The notes under the pieces are model-generated. The model saw nothing but the letters and a program-made list of their open reading frames with translations, had not been told where the DNA came from and searched no databases. A stretch of DNA of 64,000 nt from Pycnopodia helianthoides (lineage: Eukaryota > Echinodermata > Asteroidea > Forcipulatida > Asteriidae). This document shows, in pieces, positions 1 through 30,319 of this stretch (position 1 is the stretch's first letter; the number at the start of each line of letters is the position of its first letter). The position numbers and the translations under genes are program-made. The DNA lies in assembly GCA_032158295.1 (NCBI GenBank), contig CM063251.1:18601425-18665424 (forward strand), read 5' to 3'.

Positions 1-1800
1 ATAAAAACATAGGATTGCAATTGAACGTTTTGTTAGTGCTAAATCATTTATCTGGGGGATTGAGACAGCAGGTCTCAGTAAAAAAATGTTTGGAGAAAAA
101 CTTATTGAACTAAAAAATCATGACAAACAACTTTTTGCTATGCTCTAAATTCTAACAAGACTGATATTTGTGTGTTTTTATGCTTCATTTATTCTATAAG
201 TTAAAGAGACAAGTTCTGATCTTACAAGTTTTTGAAGATCCAAAGTTGAAGTTGATTTACCACAATTTGCCAAAATATAATCAGTCAAAATATAATCAGT
301 CATCATCGTACAATGATTGCAATGTTATCACCACCTGTTGCCATCAGAATCCCAGGCTCAAACTTCATTAAATTGCAATCAGAGGATGAGTATTAAAACC
401 CTTACAGACAAGGCGATGTTTTTGTTGGCATGTGGCCTCTGTACCTCCCACATCCTCTTCTCCGATGTCACTCCACACCAAATTGTTTGGACTTAAAGAT
501 AAGATTGGAATACCTAACCCAGTGATAAGCAAATGGGCCTACAAGCCCCAGTCCTTCAGAATCCTTCACTTTGGCAATTGGATTGGGGGGGGGGGGGGCT
601 TAGGGTGTGGCCCATAAGATTGGAATACCTGACCCATTGATAAGCAATTGTTATTTAGGCCTACCGGCCAAAGTCCTTCAGAATCCTATACTTTGGCAAG
701 TGGATTGGGGGGGGGGGGGTTAGGGTATGGCCCAACCATTTGCATTCGCCTTTTGTGTACACCCCTTTTTTTTAAAAGAAGTGATTACCGTTTTTCGAAA
801 AAGGGAAACCACATCTTACATCAGAACTAAAAACATAATAGTACAAGTTTTACAAGCAATTTAGTATGTTAAGGGTGGCTAGTTTTACCATTCCTGGTAT
901 TACAATTCAGGAGGTTTATGGACTATGTGTGCATCACCAGAAATACAAAACTACAACCTACAGCTTTTGACACATGATGTCATCTATTTTTTTCTCCCTT
1001 CGATGAGGAAAAATGAAGAGAAATCAAATGCCCGGTTTAATACTTTCATTCAAATCAAAAGTGTATGTGCTGTACACACTTATTTTTTTAAGTCACATGA
1101 GATTTATTTACTGTTTGAAGGAGAATTCATTCAAAGGATGATCTAACTTTCAGTTTCAGACCTGTTCGCTCTTACTATTTAGGTAGTACGACATAATCTG
1201 ACATGATACCCCATGTAATGTCCAAATGTTAAAAAAGTGTTGCTGGGTCCAGTAACTCGGACGGACTTAAGGCTGTGGGGGGGGATCACCTTTTTTTGAC
1301 TGAACATTTTTGTAAGAACTGCATCATACATTTATCAGAAGATTTCTGAACTGCAGCTCTTCAAAACAAACCACAAGAATTTGTTAAGTTTTCAATAAAC
1401 CATGACTGATGAGAATGACACAACCAGTAGTTTTGTTTACCAAATTACTGTCTTTCTAATACTTTTTAAAACTATAATTAGGCCTAATTCCCAATTACAT
1501 AAAATATCAGTATACAAATAACAAGCATATTTAAGGCAACAACATTTATGACATCATCATTATGTACAAATTCAATTGACTAAACTAATTTGTCCACAAC
1601 ATGAAATTCCTAATTTATTTCCTTACAGTTTTAAAAAGCAGGATGTTCTAGATATTATGACAAATTTTCAGTTTTATCCATAGAAAATGTTACATGAAAA
1701 TGCAAAACTCTGAACCTAAAAGTTCACCTTTTCATTCCTCAAATGAACATTGGTTCTATTTCAGATTAATTTGAAAATGTAATTAGAGGCTTCCTAATTA
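1..1800. other. AT-rich stretch without a recognised gene
   Basis: Apart from the tandem duplication at 498-733 I see no gene, tRNA or mobile element. Open frames are short and carry no recognisable motif. If a leftward gene starts at 1920, this would be its first intron. Confidence 0.4.
498..733. repeat. tandem duplication (about 118 bp x 2) with long G runs
   Basis: Two adjacent copies both begin TAAGATTGGAATACCT and end with GGATTGGGGGGG and so on, then TTAGGGT(A/G)TGGCCCA. Each copy carries a run of 12-14 G. They differ by several substitutions and small indels. Confidence 0.75.
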
Positions 1801-1904
1801 GATGACGAACGAAACGGGTTCAAATATCAGACGATCACACCCAGTCAAACATCAACAAAAATGTCGGGGTAGAAACACAAGTCGGTTTTTTTGGCAACAC
1901 TTAC

Positions 1905-1920
1905 CCACAGCAGACTTCAT
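1905..1920 (-). CDS. possible first coding exon (MKSAV) of a leftward gene
   Basis: An ATG at 1920 in good context (GAAACATGAAG) is followed by four codons and one base, then the canonical donor GTAAGTG at 1904. Upstream sequence (1921-2200) is less AT-rich than its surroundings and ends near a CACGTG E-box at 2196-2201, as a 5' UTR and promoter might. I could not find a convincing second exon in 1-1900. Start and donor together could be chance. Confidence 0.25.
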
Positions 1921-2195
1921 GTTTCATCCGTTTCTTTCCCCCAAACGATACCTTTACTCGATAAATTATCTCCATACACCATTTAACCCATGTCTAAGAC
2001 AACAAAACCCCTTTTTGTTCAAGTGTTTGCCTTGTTTAGGTGGGCAATATGCTCACTTCGAAACTATTTCATCAGCCATCCGAATTTGTCAACTCTACTG
2101 TACGTTGTTAACGTTGTCTGCCACGAATTCTTGTGCGGATATTTTCTGTCGATCTCCTCCGTGTGTTGTTATTGACTGACTGCCTGTGAACACGT

Positions 2196-2201
2196 CACGT
2201 G
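2196..2201. promoter_or_regulatory. CACGTG E-box in a possible promoter
   Basis: A palindromic CACGTG lies about 275 bp upstream of the possible minus-strand start at 1920. It is the core of a USF/MYC-type site and is meaningful only if that first exon is real. Confidence 0.2.
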
Positions 2202-2473
2202 ATTAACAGCTGGTAGGGTTAAAGGCCAAAGTTCAAGGAAACTACAATAACTTACCCAATCACGGCCGTGTCGTCTGCTATTTTTAGTTGACGTGTCCAA
2301 CTGCAAAGTGTCTATAAGGCACGGGGTAAAAATAGAATAAAAACGTTGCAATTTATAAATACTACAGGTAATACATCCATCAGTCTGCATCAGAGAGTCA
2401 TGTTAACGAAAAGACAACTCCATTGCTTAAAAATGAGTAAAAATTGCTTCTAAAAATATCTAATTAAACAAAT

Positions 2474-2728
2474 TTGTTCATTGACCTGGTTCCTCCTATC
2501 AGGGTGTTTCAGCGTGAAATCAGACTTTCTGCTTCTTCTCACCCATACACTCTTGATTTGCTGAGATGTAGAACAAGGAGCCATTCCAGCAGCTTTATTC
2601 CACATACAGCATCTCTTTGGAACTCCTTGCCTGGTGCATGGTTCCCTCAATCCTACAATATTGACTGTTTTAAGAGGAATATCAATTCCTACTACCAGCT
2701 CCCCTTAGTCAATGATTTCTTCTTGTAA
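2474..2728 (+). mobile_element. non-LTR retrotransposon (LINE) 3' remnant
   Basis: An 84-codon frame ends in a pattern typical of the C-terminus of LINE reverse-transcriptase proteins: RTRSHSSSFIPHTASLWNSLP, then SYNIDCFKRNINSYY. The core is arginine-rich, then an aromatic residue, then (A/P)LWNSLP, then a short gap and F(K)xN(I/L). The piece starts abruptly at about 2490 with no reverse-transcriptase domain upstream, so it is a strongly 5'-truncated dead copy. I assign no clade. Confidence 0.65.
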
Positions 2729-2729
2729 C

Positions 2730-4210
2730 CCCCTTACCAAGAGTGGCTTTTAGCCTTGTTTGGTGCAAACTGGCATAACAACTATTGAACAAAACCCAAT
2801 AATGACATCTTGTAGTCAACTCAAGTCATTTCAGTATTGTTATGACAACCAATCCCCCACTGTTCAATGGTTAACTAGGATTTGCACATTGTCTTAGCAA
2901 CCTGTATTCTCTACCATGTTCTGTATGCATTTGTAGAACTAAATTCCTCAAGTCCTTGAGGGATTAATTTCCACAAAGTCCGTCAACTTTAAATGGAAAT
3001 GGTTGCCCACTAGACCCAGACTAAACTTATCTGAGTTTACATTTGGTTTTAAATTATTACCATGATATCGCCGCACTTTTCACAAAGTGACATGTTAGTA
3101 CACACAGGGGTAAACTCAAAACATTGCGGTTAAGCTTTAAAGTTAAAGTTTTGATTATATTTCGTTGTCAAAAATCACATTAGTTTAAATTGTAACCTCC
3201 CCCCAAAGTCTCAAAGGACACAAAACTGAAACCTCTTTAGGCAAAAAAAAAATGTGACCGAGTAACATATAAAGAAAAACACCACTTTGTGAAAATGAAA
3301 AATAACCTCAATACACCGGTTTCAAGTTTTCATGAAGTGAGTATTCCGTTTAGGGAATTGAATCACTTCATGGAACACACTACATTGCTGTGTGCAGTGT
3401 GATCCATTCAGTCACTTTGTGAAAACAAAGTTGTGTCATTCGTAGTAACACACGCACACTTCAAGAAAACCAAAAATTCCAGTTCCAACTGTTTTTTGCT
3501 CAATGACATAACAGTAACTAAGCAACCAAGATGTTTCCAGGGCATTGATTTATTGCAGAAAGATAACTTCTCAATATTGACATGAATAAACTTTGTGAAA
3601 AGTTATGTTTTAAGCAATATATTTTTTTGTGAAAACCGTGCTCAAAATTTTGATTGATAAAATCAGTTTATGGCTCAAAAATGTTGAAAAATAACATCAG
3701 ATCTTCTAAGTGGATTCAGGAAGATTAAATTATGTACTTGAAAACAAAAAAACCCTTACAAAAGTAATTAATCAAGATGGATTTACACCGTTAACAAAAC
3801 TTGTCACAAAAACACATTTTATATACTTTCATTTTTAATAATTGCAAGTCACTCGTAATAAAATAATAACTCATAAAACAATTTCTTAAGTCTTTGTACA
3901 AGAAGCTTTATTACAACTTATTGAAATATTAAAACAACTTTCAGATGTTGGCAGAACTGCAGCTTCATCGCTATGTTAAATTTTGTAGATTTAACAACCA
4001 AACTTCCAAGTCTCATCTTTAAAAATAAATTGTTTTTAGTAAAGGCATAATTTTGACAGAAATAACATAAACTGAAAGAACATGATGAATAACCACAAGT
4101 TTAGGTGGAAGTCAAGAGGGGTTATCATTTGTGACATCACAATATCAATATGGCTGAATGTAACTTGTCAATACACTTCCCTCTTGGTTTAGTCAAGCTT
4201 TGGACTTGTC
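2730..4210. other. intergenic, no gene seen
   Basis: AT-rich unique-looking sequence. Several short related motifs around CACTTTGTGAAAA and its complement recur at about 3075, 3283, 3413 and 3590, perhaps an old decayed inverted-repeat element. No open frame of interest. Confidence 0.4.
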
Positions 4211-4420
4211 TAATCTACACCAGGAATAAAATTACATGGCGGCCATTGCCTCTGTTGCCCCTTGTTCTTGGCCTTGGTGCCCCTTTAAAAGTTCTCCCAT
4301 AGACTTAAAGATATTCCAAGGGAAGTGCCCTTTGGAATATGAAAATGGCCTCCCCCTCCTCTCAAAGATAAAATCCCTGGCCTGCAGTGCTGCACCAAGG
4401 TAAACTTATCTTGTGTGTGT

Positions 4421-5180
4421 GTCGTGGCAGAGTGGTCTAGTTCACCGGACCCAAGCTCTGGTGTTGTCAAACCCGTCTCAAATCCCGGTCATGACACTTG
4501 TGCCCTTGAGCAAGGCACTTAACCATACTTGCTTCGTAAAAAGGTTGGGAAGGTAGTGCATTCTGCTCTACCATCCAGGCTCCTAGTGGATGATACCCAT
4601 GCCTACATCCTTACGGACTGTGAAGGGGGTAAACCCTGTTTCAGCCCCAGGAGTAGGTGGCAACGTGCACCTGGTGTCAGTTGATTTGTGTCAACAGCCC
4701 AAATCAGTGTTAAAGGAACATTACAGAATTGGTTTTTGCTAATAAAACAGTTGCTGGCAGTGTAAGCTCTTTATGTAATCCACCATATACATAAACTGAC
4801 AAACCTGTAGAAGCTCGAGATCGATCGGCCATCTGGGTCACGAGAAAATAGTGAAAAACCGATTACACATTTGCATGAAATCATATAGCTTCAACAAATG
4901 AATAAAACGCTCACTGAGTGATAAACTCCAATCGGAAAATTAGTTTATTCATTTCTCATCTAATATGGCATTTCAGACAGAAATATTTCAAGGGATGTTT
5001 TCTGCTATCATCATCATTTGACCGTTTAAGTTTTATGTAAATCTGTGATCAAAAAGTATATTTTACAAAAAAAATTCTTACCAATTGTGTAATGTTCCTT
5101 TAAGTGTAGCCCTCACTTTGAAGTGGCCGTTCGGCCTTGTGAGTAAGGCGATATCTCATAAATGAAATTAAATAAAAAAT
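4421..5180 (+). mobile_element. tRNA-derived SINE interrupted by a TTAA-type MITE
   Basis: The head (4425-4495) resembles tRNA-Leu: A-box-like GTGGCAGAGTGG, then GACCCAAGCTCTGGTG, then a B-box-like CTCAAATCCCGGTC. The body runs to 4709 and resumes at 5104 with GTAGCCCTCACTTTGAAG, ending in an A-rich tail at about 5160-5180. MITE copy 4710-5103 sits exactly between the halves. Related heads occur at about 47545, 22000 (both minus) and 55045 (plus). Confidence 0.7.
4710..5103 (+). mobile_element. MITE-1 copy 1 (TTAA target site, about 390 bp)
   Basis: Flanked by TTAA at 4710-4713 and 5100-5103. The termini are AGGAACATTACAGAATTGGT and the inverse ACCAATTGTGTAATGTTCCT. There is no open frame for a transposase. 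Other copies are at 6374, 27718, 42998, 48250, 48612, 50579 and 53602. Confidence 0.85.
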
Positions 5181-5189
5181 AAAAGTTGT

Positions 5190-6192
5190 AAAACTCTTCA
5201 AGTGAACAATGTACAACATCTAATGCGAGTTCTTCCCAAGGTAATGTGCACTCCTCTATGATACATAAACTTTGCTGATGACTAAGAAACAGTCACATCA
5301 GTGATTGAAGCAAAGAGTATAGAGCGCCGAGCTCTATCTATTGTTGGAACGTGAAACACACATGGGCGCCATTTCAGCAAGCAAATGTTTTGTCTTATCA
5401 TTGATAGCAATGGTCATTGTTTGCACTGATCTATTGTTGCATCAAAAGAGTTGCTTACTAAAATGGCGTCCAGTGCACCTTTTTACATATGGGTTCCCCA
5501 TCTTGCGTATCGGCGCTCTATAATCTTTGGATTGAAGTCACCAATCGGTCCAGGAATAACATTTTTTTTCACAAACCAGCTAGAAAGCAACTGAGCATCA
5601 GCATCTTATCTTGTCAAGGCTTGTCGACATTGGGTCCTTGGCTTTAAGGGAAAGTTTAGTGTGACCCTAACAGTGGAAAGCTTCTGCTATTTGAATGTGC
5701 AAGATTTAGATATAAATACACACACACTAACATCAATTCTTTCATGTGATACATTAAGTCACTGCAGTTTGTCAAAAGAGAGGAAAGTTCCAGGCACAGC
5801 AAGACTTAGTACTGTGTTTTCTTAATGTTCATTGGCACAGCTGAGATTTCAAGCACAAGGAAATTGTTTTTTCAGTTGAAGTTACATGCCGGTACATTTC
5901 AGACCCTATAGCAATGTACAGTTTGCAGCGTCAACTCAAGCAGTGACATCAATGACTTGGTTCAATCAAGACAAGTCGGTATAGCCCAGACAGGATGCAG
6001 ACAGGGGATTGGTCTAGACCTCAACCAAGACATGGAGGGTTGGAAAAATGGTCTTCAATTGGGTCGACAAACTAAGACATTATCCAAATTAACAAAAACA
6101 ACCTCTCAGGTGACTACAATCTTTCCGTCTGGGTCAAATCTGAACAGGTCCACAGTTTTTCTCATCTTAGAATTGTGACCTTTGGTGACCTT
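5190..6192. other. 3' flank and probable 3' UTR of TEX9
   Basis: This is downstream of the TEX9 stop on the minus strand. I see no second gene; two short open frames here have no motif. No AATAAA on the minus strand is obvious close to the stop, so the 3' end of the transcript is not placed. Confidence 0.35.
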
Positions 6193-23933
<17,741 letters not shown>

Positions 23934-23999
23934 GTTGGAATTTGTAACCAAGGACTCTCCGACAATTGGTGGCGCTATACTACTTCTCTTGGATGGAAA

Positions 24000-26830
24000 G
24001 CTCACCTCGGTCTCATTTTTCTTCTGAGAGTTTGAAGTTGGGCAGCACACAGTGTCATAAATCATCACTATGACTGTTGAGGTGGGTTGGGGGGGGGGTG
24101 GTAATAAGTGTACGCCACTTATTTCTCCAAGGTTCAATGAACTTAATTGATGTCAGTAAGGTCACGTTGGTTACGCATTTTGAACAAAATAGATGAATAA
24201 ATGAAACAAGTTCACCAACTCATTTTACCGTCACAAATGCTGGCCTCATACATGTAATATCCAATAATATCTTACCGTATGCCTAACTGAGCTGCATGTA
24301 GTCAACATCTCCCCCAACCCCGCCAACTCACAAAACATTATCTTCCACTTAGTCTAACAAATTAATGACAGAAGGACGTAAATGTACGTTTAGTGGGTTG
24401 AATGCGTGGGTGTAGAAGGTCATGAGCGACAGAATTCCGCCATGGTTTGCTGACATTCCCGTTGTTTTCTTTCGGTACTAATTGGCTGTATTGGTAAAAA
24501 TGTATCTATCCACGATAACTCATTGAGGTCATTGCCTCTACCCGCAACCTCACTGCTTAATTAAATATCTTCTCGTTGCAACAGCAAATTAATAACAGAA
24601 ATACGGTCGCTTAAATTTTTGAAACTGGGCGCCATGTTAAAAACACTGAAGTAGTTAAACATCTTTTTTTATCTGAAAGCCCGCTTACAAAGTTTATACC
24701 ACCCTCAAAATTGGAGAAATATTTTTGAATGCAAGGTTGAGTAATAGCAATTCAAAACAAAAATGCAACCCTAGCAGAGTCTTTTTGGAAGACTTAAAAA
24801 AACGACAACACAACACACATAAACATGTATACTGATGTAACAAAAGCAGTCAAGTAAAGCACGCAAAAAAGCAGAGGATGAACAAAGAGGAAGTTAACAT
24901 GGGGTGGGGTGGGGGGGGGGTTGAGCTAAAAGAGGTGGGGAATACGAAAGAAAATTTTAATGAAAGGAAGAGGGAGAAAAAAAAGTAATTAATTCGTTAA
25001 TGAGGCAGACTGAGAAGGGGCATATTTCTGGTGAAAAGGAGAAGGCAAAGACAAAGAGTTATCAGTCATCTCCTTCTTGGATGTTCAGACCATGGGGTTC
25101 AGACCATGTAAATCAGCACTTCTTTTTTTAGATAGCATTTAAAATAGAATTGCTGATTTTAAATTGCGGCGATCAAATATATTCCGATTTTTATGTGCGT
25201 AACTTAAACTCCAGACAGTAGGGGGCCTACATAAAATTAATAATGCCACTGTCTGGTCGTTTTCACGAAGCGTGATCACCGAATGAATACGCCATTCACA
25301 GCATGTTCACAGGTAGGCCATACAGGTTGGTATGTGATGGGTGTAAACTTATTGAAACCTTTGAAGAAGTGTTTTGATAGGAACGGTGATCCTAGGCCTT
25401 ACTGTAACCATTCCCTTTCGCCATTTTGTTTTGAAGGTTTTTTGTTTGTGTGTTTTTTTTCTTCAATGAAGGTCGCCCTCAGTTTTCCTATTAATGATAA
25501 AAATTCGAAATTGTTGTTCAAGATTGCTTTCACTTGAACTCTTGTCCGATACAACATCAGCTTAACGATGTTTTCAATCATAAACGTCCAGGTTTTCGTT
25601 GCTAATCTTCCCGGTGGGGTTCTGCAGAGCACACCCCCGGGCCCCCCGCATTGTCATTCTTATTCGATTCCCTTTTTGCCCGTAAACCGGTTACGAAGCC
25701 TCTCACACCCCGAGGTGGCGTGAAGGATGTAGCAAGAATTTTCAACTCGCTACTTGCCGGCTAATTTGACGGATCGGCTGAGCAGAAGACTGATCTCAGA
25801 GCCAAAATCCCTCGGGCAAAAACGGGGAAATTAAACTGGAATAATTTTCCGGTGGGATTTGTTTGTTCTCCGAACGCAAGCCTTTCTTTTTCAAGATCTA
25901 GGTTTGCTCGAGATTTACACGTTTCCGTTACGGTTCGCTTTTTTTATTTATCGAAAGCAACGACAGCGGAAGTGTGTACAGGTGCATTGCGCAAAGTGGC
26001 AGGTTTGGATTTAAAAAATCACCCATTTTCCGGCGTGCCGTTCAAACTTTATCTGAATCTTCTGTGTATAAGACTTACTTGTGATGACGAAGATTTCATG
26101 AAAGGGGGAATTGTTGAGTCCATTGTAAAATATAAAACCATGTCAAGAAAATGCTGAAAGCACACTCTTCAAACACGGTGTCGAAAGAGTAGCACTTGTA
26201 TTCTCCTTTTTAATTTGTGTCATCCAAACTGTGGCCTGAATAAATTATTCAAGTTGTTTGTGCCTTTTTTTGGTCACCTTGTCTCCTTTTTCTTTTGGAT
26301 CGTTTCCTGACAAAGGACAGCTTCCACATTAGTCTATTTTACTCCAAAACATAATTTGGCAGGATTATTTCAGACGTCGACTAATGGCAACAACTGTGAC
26401 AACTGCAGCAGAGATTAAAATACTTAATAACGGGTATCTTCACGGTCGACTGGAATAGAATACAGAAAAGAGCTTCATCTGAGAAAACATGATCGGCGCC
26501 TCAGTGGAAGGCAGCTTCCCCTCGCATGAATATTGCAATAAGAATACGAGGAAAGCAATTAACACAAAGTGGCTAGCTGACTTGTTAAAGCGATCACCTC
26601 AGCGTTTTCTGACTCTGGGTGTAATGACGTCACGACCAAGGTTCCGGTCCCGGCGTAGATAGTTCTCAACCACGTGTTTGTTGAAAGCTTCACTCACAGT
26701 AAAGTAGTTTTAAAAAAGTAATTCTTCTAAGTATAATAATGTATATTTTAAATAACTTCTAGAACTGTGGAAGAGTAATGAATTTATACAGGAGTTTGTG
26801 CAGTCCACACTATTTTACTTTATCTTTCAT
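24000..26830. other. upstream region of TEX9, no gene recognised
   Basis: Positions 23934-24100 probably hold the TEX9 5' UTR and promoter; no TATA box is seen. A G-run (24090-24100) and purine-rich tracts (24890-25010) follow. The open frame at 25852-26157 (101 codons) includes SKATTAEVCTGALRKVAGLD, which recalls the start of Ras-association domains, but the rest does not fit and I do not annotate it as a gene. Confidence 0.35.
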
Positions 26831-27479
26831 TTAAAGACACTGGACACCTTTGGTAATTGTCAAAGACCAGTCTTCTCACTTGGTGTATCTCAACATATGC
26901 ACAAAATAACAAACCTGTGAAAATTTGAACTCAATTGGTCGTCGTAGTTGCGAGGTAATAATGGAAGAAAAAACACCCTTGTCACACGAAGTTATGTGCT
27001 TTCAGATGCTTGATTTCGAGACCTCACGCGTGAGGTCTCAAAATCAATTCAAATATTTTAGTATGGGGTTGAACAAAGAAAAATTGACTAGAGCGGGATT
27101 TGAACCAACGATCTCCGGATTAACGTACCGGCGCTCTACCAACTGAGCTATCTAGCCCTATGTTGGCGGTTTCCCTATTTTGTCAATATCTTTGTTCGGG
27201 GGTGCCAGTCAGAAGCCATTAACTGCCGTGTAGCCAGGGATCACACCCAAGTTTACGATACAACCTGGGAAGCAGCAGCCACGGGATCACCTTGAGGGGA
27301 TGCGACTATTCAACTATTTTACTGAGAAATTACTTCTTTCTCAAAAACTACGTTACTTCAGAGGGAGCCGTTTCTCACAATGTTTTATACTATCAACAGC
27401 TCTCCATTGCTCGTTACCAAGTAAGTTTTTATGCTAACAATTATTTTGAGTAATTACCAATAGTGTCTAGTGCCTTTAA
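26831..27479. mobile_element. MITE-2 copy 1 (TTAA target site) with a nested tRNA-like repeat
   Basis: TTAA at 26831-26834 and 27476-27479. The outer ends AGACACTGGACACC and GTGTCTAGTGCCT match copies at 49580 and 51202, including ACACCCTTGTCACACGAAGT inside. About 260 bp (27060-27320) absent from the other copies is inserted in the middle. Confidence 0.8.
27060..27320 (-). mobile_element. tRNA-like repeat B, best copy
   Basis: 27150-27075 on the minus strand reads like a tRNA: GGCTAGATAGCTCAGTTGGT, then AGAGCGCCGG, then GGTTCAAATCCCGCTCTAGTC. The acceptor ends can still pair over 7 bp (one G-U). The anticodon loop lacks U33 and the T stem does not close, so it is not a working tRNA gene. 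The rest (GGGGTGCCAGTCAGAAGCC; ACAACCTGGGAAGCAGCAG) is shared with other copies. Confidence 0.7.
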
Positions 27480-27717
27480 TCCCCAGATCTAAACTACATC
27501 ACTTTATCTCGGGTGGGTGCAAGGTGTTTTCGTCAAGTTTAGGTGAGGAAGACGGAACACTTTACCAAGAAAAACCCTAGCCTCCTCCTATCGATGGTGG
27601 CGCCTTTCAATAGTCCATGACGTCAACATTAATGAAGCGTATAACACATTTAACTTGCAAGATCACAGTACTTTGAAACAAACACAACTTTTCATGATGT
27701 TTGTGTTCCGGGGAACG

Positions 27718-28111
27718 TTAAAGGAACATTACAGAATTGGTAAGAAAAAAACTTGTAAAATATACTTTTTGATCACAGATTCACATAAAACTTACACGGT
27801 CTAATGATGATGATAGTAGAAAACATCCCTTGAAATATTTCTGTCTGAAATGCCATATTTGATGTGAAATGAATAAACTAATTTTCCGATTGGAGTTTAT
27901 CGCTCAGTGAGCGTTTTATTCATTTGTTGAATCTATATGATTTCATGCAAATGTGTAATCAGTTTTTCACTATTTTCTCGTGACCCAGATGGCCGATCGA
28001 TCTCAAACTTCTACAGGTTTGTCAGTTTATGTATATGGTGGATTACATAAAGTGCTTACACTGCAAGCAACTGTTTTGTTAGCAAAAACCAATTCTGTAA
28101 TGTTCCTTTAA
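27718..28111 (-). mobile_element. MITE-1 copy 3 (TTAA target site)
   Basis: TTAA on both sides, full length, in opposite orientation to copies 1 and 2. Confidence 0.85.
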
Positions 28112-29130
28112 GTTGACAAAATCAAATGTGTGAATAATTTTATTTGATAATGTTTTCATAACCTGTAACAGTACAAGGGATCAATGCACTGTAATCAATG
28201 TTATTAACGTTCTTTTGACTCTTTTCCACATGGCTGTTTCTGTTTCTACATCCATGGTTACACTTTAGTGCACCAATACACCTTGTGTTACCATTTAGCC
28301 TCTGAGAAAGAATCTGCTTCTGGATTGAAATGTGAGGTCATTTTGCGATTTTCTTTTCAATTAAAAGCAATGCTTATATTACATACTCTCATGCTGTCAC
28401 TCATTGAGGGGATTTTGCATTTCATATCAAAATGTCGACAGCCGATTGCAGTAACCCTTGAATAGTGGTATTTTGGTTATCATGACAGATCACGCCTCAA
28501 CTGAGAATGAGATAAGAGGAGCTTGTTCTTCCTGGATAATCCGGTGACTCATTGTAAAATAATCATTAAAACTCTTGACTTATAGTTGCTTCTGGGAAAC
28601 TTAGTAAAAAAAACGAGTACATTCGTTATAATAGTGTTTGTTACGTCCAACAACAAAGCGATGGTATCTCCGATCGCTAACAGAACCGATGGGTTTCTTT
28701 ACCCCTATAGCCATTATAAAACGAGGGGCGAATAGAGTCAATCGAACCCAAGTACACCGCGTGTGTTCCCCTGGGGGCGAACTGGACCTACTCTGATGGC
28801 ACAATCAATGTTGATTTCCCACCTGTAAAGGTTAGTGTTTGGGAAAAAGAAGAAGAGACCAGTTTCGTGGTTTTTATGTATGATTGAACATTTTATTCCA
28901 GTCAAGACGTAATGTCAACAAGAGAGGCAGGTTTCCCTGACACGAGCAATCGAATAAGGTCCTTTTACTGTATGGACAAGACTACCGTAAAGGAGACTGA
29001 CACGGATTTCTCCTGGGTATACCACTCTCACATCTGGAGTGGTTTTCCCGCGGCTAGAGTGGTGTGGGTGAAGAAGCTCCAATGATGGGGAGTTTACTGT
29101 CTCACTAACGGTTATCCGTTATGAAGTACA
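28112..29130. other. intergenic, no gene seen
   Basis: No motif in the short open frames. Around 28975-29095 a locally GC-richer stretch has repeated ACCACTCTCAC / GAGTGGT inverse motifs, perhaps a small hairpin. Confidence 0.35.
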
Positions 29131-29137
29131 AAGGCAG

Positions 29138-29375
29138 TATAGATAGTTCCCAGTAGACGCCATCTTTACGGGCAAAGTGCATTTTTTTGGCTTGCAGGTG
29201 CGTCAAACGCTCAACTTATTAACGCAGCCGCGTTGTTCACTGACCAATCCTGCAATGAGTTTCGTGAAATGCGCGCGTGTTGCACGCCGTTCTCACACGA
29301 AACGCACGACTGTTTGATCAAAACTGCCCGTAAAGATGGCCGATTTACGTCACACTGCAACCTATCTATAGAGGT
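29138..29375. mobile_element. inverted-repeat element, about 240 bp
   Basis: TATAGATAGTT, then GCCATCTTTACGGGCA, at the left is answered by TGCCCGTAAAGATGGC, then AACCTATCTATA, at the right. No open frame of note. Confidence 0.6.
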
Positions 29376-30319
29376 TAAATGCCGCCCCATTTCGTGACCC
29401 CTTTTATTGATATCCATCTGATATGTGTCATTTCTGGGTCTCGTGTGTTACTTGTGTAGAGACAATTTTCAGCGTCAGTTCCAACGCAAATATCGTGAGG
29501 CCATCATCAAACCTATAAGAACATGGTGCACTGTGTTCGTTATGGGCCACGAATTAAGTTTGAGGATCATTTTATATCAACTGACCTCTGTTTGAATTCT
29601 TTGTCATGATCCCCGTGTGCAGTAACGGTAGTGGATACTTGTTACTTTTAGCCATTAAGGAACCAGACTAATTTGCCATTCAGTCCACGGATTGGTAACA
29701 CGTCACAATGGAAGATAAACAATTGGAATGTTAAAACTTAACAAAGTTATGTTATGTTATGTTCATAGACCCCATTAAAACAAAAAAAAGTACCCGTGCT
29801 CCCCTTGTTGCAAAAGTCCAATATAAAAACCTATACACAACGGGATTTGTTTATTTTTGGTTCCCTCCCGTTTCGAACCAATCTTTCATGTAGACAAGTC
29901 CGATAAAATAAATCGTAATATCGCACAACTTATTCTTGATAGAAATAGGCCTTTACCCATCAAAATTCCAGGATTTCCACCGGGAAAAAAATGAGATTGC
30001 CGGAATCTTAAAGAGTAAAAAAAATCATCACATTTTTACGTGAAATTATTCTGATCCTCCGTTTTAATGTACATTTTTGTTTGTTGATGACGAGAAGCCA
30101 GACTAAGGACAGTTAATCATAATGCATATAAAAACCTGTTTGTTTTGTTATTGTAATAAGCGTATCCATTGAAAACCTGAATGGAGAACGTTATGCATCA
30201 ACTGTTGCCGCTGCAACACAAAACCACGTATAATTGATTCAACTATGAGTAGTGCTTGATTATCGTGTTGATTTATGTTACGAAATGTTACAAAACAATT
30301 GCTACAGGTGAAGTTTACG

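Noticed and set aside
428..470. Second exon of the leftward MKSAV gene
   Set aside because: An acceptor-like and a donor-like site bracket an open stretch, but it borders a local duplication and the peptide is unremarkable.
25852..26157. Ras-association domain gene
   Set aside because: Only SKATTAEVCTGALRK resembles such a domain; the rest of the frame does not, and no splice partner was found.
27073..27150. Functional tRNA gene
   Set aside because: The acceptor ends pair, but the anticodon loop lacks U33 and the T stem does not close; the module recurs as a dispersed repeat.
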